DNA from: Paenibacillus sp. Root52
GTDB taxonomy: Bacteria > Bacillota > Bacilli > Paenibacillales > Paenibacillaceae
Direction of reading: 5' to 3'
NCBI RefSeq assembly: GCF_001426865.1
Contig: NZ_LMFO01000004.1
Coordinates: 62,001 to 126,000, forward strand
DNA: 64,000 nt
Position numbers and translations under genes: made by a program. This document shows positions 47,922 to 55,565 of the stretch, piece after piece (within the stretch, counting starts at the first letter, position 1; every line of letters begins with the position of its first letter). Under the pieces are notes generated by a model. The model worked only from the letters and a program-made list of their open reading frames with translations, was not told where the DNA came from and searched no databases.

Positions 47922-48206
47922 CTATTGTTCTCCGATAGACTTAAAGTACGGTAGTAACTTGTCAGCAAGTTTGCTGCTGTCTACCTGATACGTTCCCGAA
48001 CTCACTTGTTCTTTCAACTCTTGTATGCGTTCCAAACGCCCCACATCCTGTGTACGACCTTGTTCCTCAAGCATCTTCATCGCCTCCGGAGAAATGGATA
48101 CTTCGTCCTTACGGCGGCTCTTCTTGGCATCAGCCTGCTGATTGGATTCAACGTTCCTCTGATATGAATTGATTGCACCAATTCTACTCGGTTCATTGAT
48201 TTTCAT
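47922..48206 (-). CDS. flgM: Anti-sigma factor FlgM
   Basis: The product is 94 residues. FlgM binds and inhibits sigma-D until the hook-basal body is complete. The N-terminus MKINEPSRIGAINSYQRN and the C-terminal helix region RLERIQELKEQVSSGTYQVD with KLADKLL are typical. AGGAAG precedes the ATG. It is separated from yvyF by a terminator and an AT-rich tandem repeat, so it probably has its own promoter. Confidence 0.93.
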   Translation of the reverse strand: MKINEPSRIGAINSYQRNVESNQQADAKKSRRKDEVSISPEAMKMLEEQGRTQDVGRLERIQELKEQVSSGTYQVDSSKLADKLLPYFKSIGEQ

Positions 48207-48234
48207 TTAAACTGCACTTCCTTCCACCTATAGG

Positions 48235-48258
48235 ATTTTATTTTATTTTATTTTATTT
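48235..48258. repeat. TTTTA pentanucleotide tandem repeat upstream of flgM
   Basis: Four to five head-to-tail TTTTA units lie 29-52 bp before the flgM start, in the likely promoter/leader region. Confidence 0.7.
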
Positions 48259-48295
48259 ACTTTATCTTTACAGTTATCAAATAATTAGGATGAAT

Positions 48296-48332
48296 AAAAA
48301 AAACCGATAATCTTTAATAAGTTTATCGGTAC
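48296..48332 (-). terminator. Terminator after yvyF
   Basis: ACCGATAA/TTATCGGT with a 12-base loop and seven or more T residues on the minus strand. It lies between yvyF and flgM and probably separates the comF transcript from the flagellar one. Confidence 0.75.
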
Positions 48333-48379
48333 GTTCCAAAACATTTGTTATAGCAAAACTTGTAATTAAGCCCTGATTC

Positions 48380-48787
48380 CTATGAATCGCGCAGTTTGTC
48401 GACAGCAGTATAGGTTCGTCCGCCTATATTATTGTTCTCCTTCTGACCTACTTCGCGAGCTGCTCCAGCCAAGTCTTTGGTCAATCGGTTACGGCAAGAG
48501 TCACACATATGTCCTTCACGAATCAAGGTTCCGCATACTTCACAAGGATACATCATATTCGGGGCGTTTTCGATGGAAATTCGTCCCTCACGGATGAACT
48601 TGGTGATCTGTTTAATAGAAATCTCCGTTGCATCAGACAATTCCTGAATATTCGCGCCTTTATTCTCACGTAAGTAGTCTACACAAGTCTGGTATTCTAA
48701 CTCTATTTCTTTAATACAGTTTGTGCATACTTCCCGGATATTTATTGCATATAATCTACCACAGCGAGGACAGTTACCCAGATTCAT
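48380..48787 (-). CDS. yvyF: YvyF-like flagellar operon protein
   Basis: The product is 135 residues. It has an N-terminal zinc-ribbon-like CPRCGRLYAINIREVCTNC, a winged-helix-like middle (NIQELSDATEISIKQITKFI) and a second CEVCGTLIREGHMCDSCRN motif. This is the conserved flagellar-operon protein known as YvyF, of unknown function and perhaps a DNA or RNA binder. GAGAGGGG precedes the ATG. It lies between comFC and flgM, as in Bacillus subtilis. Confidence 0.88.
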   Translation of the reverse strand: MNLGNCPRCGRLYAINIREVCTNCIKEIELEYQTCVDYLRENKGANIQELSDATEISIKQITKFIREGRISIENAPNMMYPCEVCGTLIREGHMCDSCRNRLTKDLAGAAREVGQKENNNIGGRTYTAVDKLRDS

Positions 48788-49049
48788 CGCTTAAACGCCC
48801 CTCTCACACTTTCATTCCGCATTAATAGTATCTATAGATTACCTTATTTTCTCATATCAAGTCCATAGGGTTTCGCGAAATAAAAGAGAGGAATATGGTG
48901 CATAACTACGCAATATCAGTTTTCCTCTTCAATCATTTCACTTTAATTGTATTGAACTCTAATTTAGTTTTATTCGCATACATGCATTTTCGATAATATA
49001 ACCCGACTCCGAGTTCTCGGAACTTACTTCTGGAAGTTCAAAGTATCAT

Positions 49050-50159
49050 TCAGGATCTCGCCAAAGTTAAAGTATAGATATCGATAGGTATTCCGAGTGC
49101 ATATCCCGTATTCAAAATAACTCGTCCACAAGCATCCAAGGTGCTCCCCGTTGTATATATGTCATCCACAAGTAGCAAGCGTAGCGGCTGCCTTAGATTA
49201 GTAGTGAGGGTGGTCATTGATGATGGATGCGTTGAATGTTGTACTTCTTGGTATAAAGAAGAAGCGGGGAGCTGGAGTGAATTCACTTGTGAATGATAAT
49301 GAGCCTCCCCTTGGAGTGATTGCAATAGCTCTACACCATTCGGCTGGATGGCAAAAGCGTCTTGCATCGTTTGAATACGCTCGCCACGGGTTTTGAAGCT
49401 CTGCTTCGTGGTGTTGATCTGGCGCTGCAACAGATCAACGAGGGGCAGGCGGGTCGCTGCAGCAAGTCCAGCAGCGAGTCGCTCTGCCTGATTGAAGCCG
49501 CGCTCGGCCAGGCGCTCAGCGCTGACGGGAACGTAAGTTACCGCGTCAGGCCGCCATCGCGGCTTGGAGCTTTGGAGCAGCGACAGCGGATTGCGGGTCG
49601 CTGGGTTGGCTCGCACATCTGTTGATGTGTGCGAGTGGTTTTGCTGAGCGCGCACTTCATGGGGCGCGCGTGGTTGGGGTGGATGCTGACCTGCATTCAC
49701 CTGGGTCTGGGCAAAGGTGGCGGCATGAGCCACAGAGGCAGGGGGTTCTTTTGCCAAAGCAGCAGTCATCTCTTCGCTCATCGCCTGAAACGCCTGCACA
49801 AGCAGCGAAGTTAGGAGCGGCGCATAGCGCTGATGTCCTCGGAATTTGTACATGCCGATCCATTCTTTCATCAACTCATTGTATTGGACAGCACTGCGGT
49901 TGCAGGTGAAGGAGCGGTTTTGCATATGCGGCCGGACACAGTCAGGGCACCCCATCCCTCGACCACACCGCGGACATCGGATGGAACGAATCCACGGAAT
50001 TCGCTCCACACACTTGAGGCATATTCCAGGATACGTCGAAGATAGGAGCGCTCGTGTGTTACAGGTAAGACACGTCGCACCTGGCGGGGCGAGCAGATGG
50101 TGCAGTCGCTGGGTCAGTGGTTGTAGTTGTTCAGTAATTGCGTCGAGCCAATAAGGCAT
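49050..50159 (-). CDS. comFC: ComFC competence protein with unusual insertions
   Basis: The product is 369 residues, against about 230-245 for typical ComFC. Eight N-terminal cysteines form zinc-binding pairs (Cys 30, 33, 47, 50, 62, 65, 71, 74). The PRPP-binding motif LLLVDDIYTTGSTLDACG lies near residue 330, marking a phosphoribosyltransferase-like fold needed for DNA uptake. Two low-complexity insertions account for the extra length: a Pro/His/Ala/Gln-rich stretch of about 70 residues (about 130-200), and a Ser/His/Gln-rich stretch of about 50 residues just before the PRPP motif. GGAGG lies nine bases before the ATG. Confidence 0.88.
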   Translation of the reverse strand: MPYWLDAITEQLQPLTQRLHHLLAPPGATCLTCNTRALLSSTYPGICLKCVERIPWIRSIRCPRCGRGMGCPDCVRPHMQNRSFTCNRSAVQYNELMKEWIGMYKFRGHQRYAPLLTSLLVQAFQAMSEEMTAALAKEPPASVAHAATFAQTQVNAGQHPPQPRAPHEVRAQQNHSHTSTDVRANPATRNPLSLLQSSKPRWRPDAVTYVPVSAERLAERGFNQAERLAAGLAAATRLPLVDLLQRQINTTKQSFKTRGERIQTMQDAFAIQPNGVELLQSLQGEAHYHSQVNSLQLPASSLYQEVQHSTHPSSMTTLTTNLRQPLRLLLVDDIYTTGSTLDACGRVILNTGYALGIPIDIYTLTLARS

Positions 50160-50203
50160 GAAGGGTAGCCTCCAGTCGTTGGATTGTTTTGAGCAGCCGT
50201 GAA

Positions 50204-52111
50204 CTAACGTTGTTGGATCGGTTGTTTAGATGGTGGATGTAGATAGCCTTTGCGGCGGGCTATACTGTTCATTTTTTTGATCTGACTCACGGCTTTCACT
50301 TGAGATCGCGTACGGCGAGATGATGCAAAGACGACTCTTCCTGCTGGATCATCCATGGATCGCCCTGCTCGGCCTGCCATCTGCACGAGGGAAGCTTCGT
50401 CAAAGAGTCCATTATCTGCATCCAGAATAAACACATCACTCCGTGGAATGGTAACACCCCGCTCCAGAATCGTGGTGGTTACGAGCAGGCGGATGGTGCG
50501 TTCACGAAATGCGATGACTTTACTGGCACGCTCAGCGTCCTGAGATGACGTGCCTTCGATATGGATTTGTGGAAATTGACGGCGCATGAGGTTTACAAAT
50601 GCCTCAATCTGCGCGATCCGGGTAACAAAAACGAAGATTTGCGCATCTCTCTGTAATGAAATCTGAATGCCTTTCTTAAGGGCAGCTGGAATGCTGCCTT
50701 GCCGAATGCACTGAGCCACTGTGGACATCTTCAATAGCTGAGGTACAGGTAGCGGGTAACGATGAAAACGGACAGGCACTCTCGCATGAAGCAATCGTCC
50801 TTGTACAACTTCTCTTTGCAGTTTGGATGGAGGAGTAGCAGATAAATACACAAAATGTCCGTCAGGCTTGCACGAGTTCGTCGCTGCATGGGCGAGCATA
50901 GGATCGTTGTGATAAGGAAATGCATCTAATTCGTCGATAATCACTAGGTCGAATCCTCGGTAGAAACGCATGAGTTGATGCGTAGTCGCCAAGGTGAGCT
51001 GGGCGTCTTTCCAACGTTCGGTACTGCCGCCATAGAGTGTCGCGAGCGAAATGTCTGGAAATGCCTTCGCAAGCCGCGGCGCTAGCTCCAATACCACGTC
51101 CCTGCGTGGTGTAGCGACGAGTGCCCGACCACCACGCTCCAAGATGTGGTTCAGCAGCGGGAAAATCATCTCGGTCTTGCCCGCTCCCGTCACGGCCCAC
51201 AGCAAAAACCTCCCCGGCTCGCCCCCTACGGGTGGCTGAGCCAAAAAAGCCAGCGCCGCGGCCGCAGCCTCGCTCTGCGCAGGGCTAAGCCCCCACCGGC
51301 TCAGATCGCCGCCGGTGGAAGAACCGGCCGTGCCACGCGATGCTTCGCCGCGTACGGGCACGGCTCCAAGCGCTGCGCTACGCAGCAGCAGCGCACAGGC
51401 ACGGCTGCGCCCCAGCGCGAGGCAAGCCTCGCAGTAGGCGCACGCCGCTTGGCCGCACGCAGCGCAGGGCACGCGCTGCTCGGCTACGCTGCCACACCGG
51501 CGGCAGCGCGGCGCGCTCTGCGCGCTACCAAGCCACGCACGGCGACGCCGCGTGGCAGGCCACTCTAGGGCGGCAGCGATGCTTAGCCGCCCGTGTAGGT
51601 GCGCGAGCTGCGCAGCCGCGCGCCAGGCAGAGGCAAGCGGCGGGGCGTTGTCCGCCAGCAGCGCCTCTGCCTCGGCCGCCAGCAATTGGCGGCCGTGTAA
51701 TTGCTCAGCCAGCAGGGCAGCGCCCTGTTCGAGCTGAGCCCATGCCCAGGCGGGATATGACTCTGGCATCCCGCCTCCCCCACCCCGCAGTGCGGCAGCT
51801 TCATGCCTGCCGCCACCTGTGCTACGCCGGGCTTCGTGTTCCCCGGAAGCCCGCTCATACGCTTCTATTTTGCCGCGCACATAAGCCTGCCACTGCCCTT
51901 CCCGCCACTGATCCATATCTCGTTCCATACGAAAATGTTCTACGATCCAAGACGCCTGACTTAACGGCAATGCCTCATGCAACAATAGCCAACGAGACAC
52001 AATTCGGCCGCTTGCCCCCTCCAACCACCAACTCACATCCACACGAACGTCCAGCGACAACATCATGTTCCATCCTAGCTCTACCCTACACACGTACAAC
52101 GCCACTCTCAC
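50204..52111 (-). CDS. comFA: ComFA DNA-uptake helicase
   Basis: The product is about 635 residues, an ATP-dependent DEAD/DEAH-type translocase that helps pull transforming DNA into the cytoplasm. A zinc finger is formed by Cys 203, 206, 216, 219, 224 and 227. Walker A is AVTGAGKTE (about 306-314), the acidic motif is IIDELDAFP, and motif VI is VQMAGRAGRSMDDPAG. The GTG at 52111 lies six bases after AAAGGGGGAG; the frame opens at 52144. The first half (about 51.1-51.9 kb) is strikingly GC- and Ala/Arg/Gly-rich compared with the rest of the window. comFB is absent. Confidence 0.92.
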   Translation of the reverse strand: MRVALYVCRVELGWNMMLSLDVRVDVSWWLEGASGRIVSRWLLLHEALPLSQASWIVEHFRMERDMDQWREGQWQAYVRGKIEAYERASGEHEARRSTGGGRHEAAALRGGGGGMPESYPAWAWAQLEQGAALLAEQLHGRQLLAAEAEALLADNAPPLASAWRAAAQLAHLHGRLSIAAALEWPATRRRRAWLGSAQSAPRCRRCGSVAEQRVPCAACGQAACAYCEACLALGRSRACALLLRSAALGAVPVRGEASRGTAGSSTGGDLSRWGLSPAQSEAAAAALAFLAQPPVGGEPGRFLLWAVTGAGKTEMIFPLLNHILERGGRALVATPRRDVVLELAPRLAKAFPDISLATLYGGSTERWKDAQLTLATTHQLMRFYRGFDLVIIDELDAFPYHNDPMLAHAATNSCKPDGHFVYLSATPPSKLQREVVQGRLLHARVPVRFHRYPLPVPQLLKMSTVAQCIRQGSIPAALKKGIQISLQRDAQIFVFVTRIAQIEAFVNLMRRQFPQIHIEGTSSQDAERASKVIAFRERTIRLLVTTTILERGVTIPRSDVFILDADNGLFDEASLVQMAGRAGRSMDDPAGRVVFASSRRTRSQVKAVSQIKKMNSIARRKGYLHPPSKQPIQQR

Positions 52112-52172
52112 CAAGTTCTCCCCCTTTCTATCGTCACAACCCAATCAACCAAACTTACATCCAAATTAAGAC

Positions 52173-52232
52173 ACAAAAAAAGCACATGCTATCCCGGCAA
52201 TTTGCCAGGCGCATGTGCTTCATGTCCATTGT
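52173..52232 (-). terminator. Terminator-like hairpin, copy 1 (after the alo-like pair)
   Basis: Outer stem AGCACATGC/GCATGTGCT (52181-52189 and 52211-52219) with an inner hairpin GGCAA-T-TTGCC, followed by seven T residues on the minus strand. It closes the receptor-peptide transcript before comFA. A near copy with the same outer stem and a different, self-consistent inner stem is at 53905-53963. Confidence 0.8.
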
Positions 52233-52305
52233 TTAAACGTATTCTAAGACCGTTAGATAGTGTGGTGTATTGTATGTGCTGCCACACACTGCACGTTATC
52301 CATAT

Positions 52306-52407
52306 TTATGTGCCCCAACCATGCCCCAACACATGAACTATGGAGGGGGTTGATGTAACTATCGCGACACTACAAAGAAGCAAGAAGAACAACATTTTTT
52401 TTCGCAT
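52306..52407 (-). CDS. Putative AloP-like signal-peptide pheromone precursor
   Basis: A 33-residue frame begins at an ATG inside the 3' end of the receptor gene (38-bp overlap, +1 frame). It has GGTGAGGTG about 10 bases upstream. The predicted product starts with MRKK, continues with a hydrophobic core (MLFFLLLCSVAIV) and ends in a short polar tail finishing GHGWGT. This is the layout of an exported precursor whose C-terminal five to nine residues become a signalling peptide, as for AimP and Paenibacillus AloP. A terminator follows about 75 bp later. Identity is inferred from layout and from the partner gene. Confidence 0.65.
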   Translation of the reverse strand: MRKKMLFFLLLCSVAIVTSTPSIVHVLGHGWGT

Positions 52408-53770
52408 TTAGTAGATGCACCTCACCTGATAATTTTTTGAATTCATTTTTTTCTTCAACACTCGCAAACGCTCTGCATTCCTCAAACAACGTCATACAGG
52501 TAATTATATTCTTGCCACTATTTATTCTAATAGATACCTGCAAACCTTCAAGAATATGTTTTATTGCAAGGGATGGATGCTTGCTCTGTTTGAAGTGGTA
52601 TACAGCAAGATCACTGAGAAATTGAGCATATCCCTCTTCTATAATAGCTGGTTGGTATTCTCCAATCTCCGCCCTCTCACTGGAATTTGGAATGTAAGCC
52701 GCAAAACGTTCCAAGATATGGTCTATATTCAAATCATATTGATTAGCTATTTGAACAATGTGACGTACCCCAACAAATATTTCATCTTCTCGTGATGTTA
52801 TGTAATCAACGTACTCATCCATGATATGAACTTCACCCGACATCAAACGATACAGATAGGCATTGGCAACTGCCCAGTCAGCGAATTGTCCAACTATACG
52901 TTGTGCCTCTTCATCTTTTTCGTGTACCCAGCTCTCCCCGTTAGCATATAAACGGGTAAATTCCAGAGCTCTGCTGTAGTCCCCACATTCTTCACTCGCA
53001 GTAGAACGAGCCAACAGACTATATAGAATATAGTAGTACAATGGTCGCTCCGTTCGTCGTCCCACTTCCTCCTTCCGTTTAGATCGTTGATTCAATTCAT
53101 ATTGAACTGTGGCAATACGATGCATATCCCTACCGAGGGAATCTACCTTCTCCCATTTGTGTACCATACCAAAAACATGCATGAGCTTCTTCATCGCATC
53201 AAGTTGATCCACTTCATCTAAACGATTCACATATAACTCGAATTGTGTTGCCGCAAGCAAATTTTGTTCCATGTCCGATCCCAATTCAATTTCAAACAAT
53301 CTGTAATGACAACGAGCAAGTCGCTCCGAATGCTGATACTTCTCAGCTTCACTTACAGTACGATATAAAATTCTAGCTGCTAGCCTTTTATGACTCTTAA
53401 ACAATTCTTCTGCCATGTCAAAAAGAATAGTGGTATAGGATAGGTCATCTATTAAACGATTCACGGCCTGTTCAATACAATCTAGTCGATCTAACTCGGC
53501 ACAGCGAAAAATAAAAGGCCGAATCCGTCTAATCGAGACGGAGAATGCAAAACATTCTTCTATGTAATCATCAAAAAAATAGTCTTCAGGAAGTCTCATT
53601 CCAGATGTTATTCCGACAAGTTGGTTCATAGATATCGCTCTGTCTCCATGTAATATGCGGCTTAACGTACCCGAGTTGATACCCGACATCTCAGCAAATT
53701 GAGATAGATTCATGTTGTTTTTTTTCATATGCTGCATTAATTCCTGCCGAATAGAATTAGCAGTATCCAA
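52370..53770 (-). CDS. AimR/AloR-like RRNPP peptide receptor and regulator
   Basis: The product is about 466 residues. Residues about 20-62 form an XRE-type helix-turn-helix (NLSQFAEMSGINSGTLSRIL). The remaining 400 residues are helical, with hydrophobic/aromatic spacing of TPR-like repeats (for example RLARCHYRLFEIELGSDM and YYILYSLLARSTASEECGDY). This matches RRNPP peptide receptors such as AimR and the Paenibacillus Aim-like receptors AloR. The TTG at 53770 has GGGAGGTG about 9 bases upstream. A TTGACC-N17-TATGAT promoter lies 65-95 bp before it. A tiny pheromone-precursor frame overlaps its end. No phage genes surround it, so a host signalling role is more likely than lysogeny control. 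Confidence 0.72.
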   Translation of the reverse strand: MDTANSIRQELMQHMKKNNMNLSQFAEMSGINSGTLSRILHGDRAISMNQLVGITSGMRLPEDYFFDDYIEECFAFSVSIRRIRPFIFRCAELDRLDCIEQAVNRLIDDLSYTTILFDMAEELFKSHKRLAARILYRTVSEAEKYQHSERLARCHYRLFEIELGSDMEQNLLAATQFELYVNRLDEVDQLDAMKKLMHVFGMVHKWEKVDSLGRDMHRIATVQYELNQRSKRKEEVGRRTERPLYYYILYSLLARSTASEECGDYSRALEFTRLYANGESWVHEKDEEAQRIVGQFADWAVANAYLYRLMSGEVHIMDEYVDYITSREDEIFVGVRHIVQIANQYDLNIDHILERFAAYIPNSSERAEIGEYQPAIIEEGYAQFLSDLAVYHFKQSKHPSLAIKHILEGLQVSIRINSGKNIITCMTLFEECRAFASVEEKNEFKKLSGEVHLLNAKKNVVLLASL

Positions 53771-53834
53771 AAGAAAACACCTCCCGGGCAACTAAAAAAT
53801 CCAAAATTTAGTGTTTATAACCTATATATAGATG

Positions 53835-53863
53835 ATCATAAATAAAAATCAAACGAAGGTCAA
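53835..53863 (-). promoter_or_regulatory. Promoter of the AloR-like gene
   Basis: TTGACC (53858-53863) and TATGAT (53835-53840) separated by 17 bp on the minus strand. Short palindromes (ATGATCAT, CTATATATAG) overlap or follow the -10 and might be operator elements. Confidence 0.6.
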
Positions 53864-53904
53864 TAACATAAATTCAGATATCACTCTCACATCTCAATAA
53901 AACG

Positions 53905-53963
53905 CAAAAAAAAGCACATGCTCTCCCGACGATTTGTCGGCGCATGTGCTTCCTGTCCATTCT
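53905..53963 (-). terminator. Terminator-like hairpin, copy 2
   Basis: Outer stem AGCACATGC/GCATGTGCT (53913-53921 and 53942-53950), inner stem CCGAC/GTCGG, and eight A residues on the left, giving a T tail on the minus strand. It ends the transcript of the small gene at 53976 and lies upstream of the AloR-like promoter. It is about 80 percent identical to copy 1 by eye. Confidence 0.75.
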
Positions 53964-53975
53964 TTTATACTCTCA

Positions 53976-54332
53976 TTATTCTATACCCTGTTCTACATCC
54001 GTATCAGGACATGTATACCCTGGTTCCGCAGTACATACAAGAATAGACTCCCCAGGCTCAAGCATACGTCCATTATACATAAACCTAAATGTCGTTTCAG
54101 GTGAGGTACCATATATATCCGGAACATCTTGCCCATCCCAATCATCTACGGACATTTGCTCCTCTGTAGCAACTTCATCCATATGAAAAACGTCGGCAAT
54201 TATTGCGTTTGGATCAACACCTAAGCCACTAATGATCATACCGAGCAATACCAAGAAACTAATCAAAGACTGCTTCAACCCTTTCACCCCAGTAATTCGT
54301 CCACCTCGCATATATGTACACATTCCAATCAA
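53976..54332 (-). CDS. Small secreted or membrane-anchored protein of unknown function
   Basis: The frame is up to 118 residues. The start is uncertain: it opens with a TTG at 54332, but a GTG (MKGLKQSLISFLVLLGMI) or the following TTG, preceded by GGGGTG, would give a standard signal-like N-terminus. After the hydrophobic segment the mature part is acidic (VATEEQMSVDDWDGQD) and ends with two Cys in LVCTAEPGYTCPD. I do not recognise it. It has a strong promoter with an inverted repeat over the -10 and a terminator shared in type with the AloR-like unit, so regulation by that system is possible. Confidence 0.5.
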   Translation of the reverse strand: MIGMCTYMRGGRITGVKGLKQSLISFLVLLGMIISGLGVDPNAIIADVFHMDEVATEEQMSVDDWDGQDVPDIYGTSPETTFRFMYNGRMLEPGESILVCTAEPGYTCPDTDVEQGIE

Positions 54333-54334
54333 TA

Positions 54335-54376
54335 TCCATATTAAGTAATTATATGGACATTACTACCACCGGTCAA
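54335..54376 (-). promoter_or_regulatory. Promoter with operator-like inverted repeat
   Basis: TTGACC (54371-54376), 17-bp spacer, perfect TATAAT (54348-54353) on the minus strand. A perfect inverted repeat TCCATAT-N9-ATATGGA (54335-54357) covers the -10 and start point, so a repressor there would block transcription of the small gene at 53976. Confidence 0.6.
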
Positions 54377-54731
54377 CTCTCACATCTTCGTAAACATAAG
54401 ACAACTATTAAGAAGCGAACTTAAAACTAGATTATATACTAAGCAAAATGCTTCTATTACTTCCCTTCAAGCCAAGGAAACAATTTACCCAATACAACAC
54501 TTCCTTGCATTCAGCTAATAACGAGAATCTTTCTGATTATTATGCGAAACTTTTTCCAGAAGAAATCGTCTATACTTTTAAGTTAAGAATTCCGAGTTCA
54601 AATGAGTCTTTAGCAATTGGATATCTCTCGCAGTGCCCTGCTACACCCAATTCTTTAGCTCAATATCCATAGATTGCATAAAAACCCATTTACAATTTAA
54701 TAGCAACCTTGACTACAATTACTACAATTAC
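54377..54731. other. Intergenic stretch without supported genes
   Basis: AT-rich DNA between the divergently placed small gene and the terminator at 54732. A plus-strand frame at 54448-54672 has no ribosome site and no recognisable sequence, so I leave it out. Confidence 0.4.
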
Positions 54732-54765
54732 AAAAAAAAGACTACAGCCTAGGCTGTAATCTTTT
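54732..54765 (-). terminator. Terminator of the one-TM protein gene
   Basis: GATTACAGCC/GGCTGTAGTC with a one-base centre, followed by eight T residues on the minus strand. Confidence 0.75.
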
Positions 54766-54809
54766 CTGCGGATCTATACACACCTGATTACTTCAGGTCA
54801 CAACATTGT

Positions 54810-55190
54810 TCACAGCTTAGGTTCACGTAGGTCAATTAAGCGAACGCCATGCTTCTCCGTCTGTAGAGCCCGTTCCATATCAGAGGGTACAGCAGACAGG
54901 TAAGATAGCTCCATGCCTTGCCTGAGCATTATCTTCTCAATAATGCGAACCGTCTCCGATTCCTTACGTTCAGCGACAACCGTCATCGTGAAGCTTTTTC
55001 CACGGTAGACCAATTCCCGGCAAAGTGCCCTTACAATACCTTCAATCCGATGTTCCTGATTAGAAGGAATGAGCAGAATCTGCTCGAAGCCTTCGGTTTC
55101 CGGACGGGATAGATGGCGCTGGTGTATCGCATGAACGGCCACTGCCGCCAGGAAGTATATGAGCAGAATCATAGTCAAATGAGCAACCAT
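54810..55190 (-). CDS. Single-pass membrane protein of unknown function
   Basis: The product is about 126 residues from the ATG at 55190 (MVAHLTMILLIYFLAAVAVH), which has AGGAGGT nine bases upstream; the frame opens at 55265. One N-terminal transmembrane helix is followed by a soluble, mixed-charge domain with alternating beta and alpha character (FTMTVVAERKESETVRIIEK). I do not recognise a family. It is downstream of degS-degU on the same strand but separated by about 375 bp, so it is probably transcribed separately. Confidence 0.6.
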   Translation of the reverse strand: MVAHLTMILLIYFLAAVAVHAIHQRHLSRPETEGFEQILLIPSNQEHRIEGIVRALCRELVYRGKSFTMTVVAERKESETVRIIEKIMLRQGMELSYLSAVPSDMERALQTEKHGVRLIDLREPKL

Positions 55191-55265
55191 GGCAACTGCA
55201 CCTCCTCGGAAGGTTATGCTCACCCATGGCGAACATCCCTGTATACAGCAGTATATGCCGCACAC

Positions 55266-55565
55266 TACGAAGGGTTACAATTGCATATGTGAAGACTCAC
55301 ATCGCTCATCTCGCGTATTCCAAGACACTTTCTTGAACAACCTCTTATCCCCGATCGACGCTGGAGACAAAAGACCGGCCAGGTCATTACTCATCCATGC
55401 TCAACGTTGAACAGATGTTCTTTGCACCTTTACTCTTTGCTCATTTGCAGTAATAAAGTCTATTAACCCGCGGACTAATCCAGTATTTGGAAGAGGCGCG
55501 AGTGAACAGTAATCTATAATCAACCATTTCATTCATCATACATAGGTGCTTTTCATTAATAAAGA
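55266..55565. other. Intergenic stretch between degU and the one-TM gene
   Basis: No gene or clear terminator was recognised here. It presumably carries the degU transcript end and a promoter for the downstream gene. Confidence 0.3.

Noticed and set aside
51340..52236. 298-codon plus-strand frame in the comFA region
   Set aside because: A product of the local high GC content; Ala/Arg-rich shadow of comFA without family features.
52370..53770. Prophage arbitrium module
   Set aside because: The receptor resembles AimR, but no phage genes are nearby; a chromosomal Alo-type system fits better.
54448..54672. 74-codon plus-strand frame in the intergenic region
   Set aside because: No ribosome site, no recognisable sequence and no partner gene.
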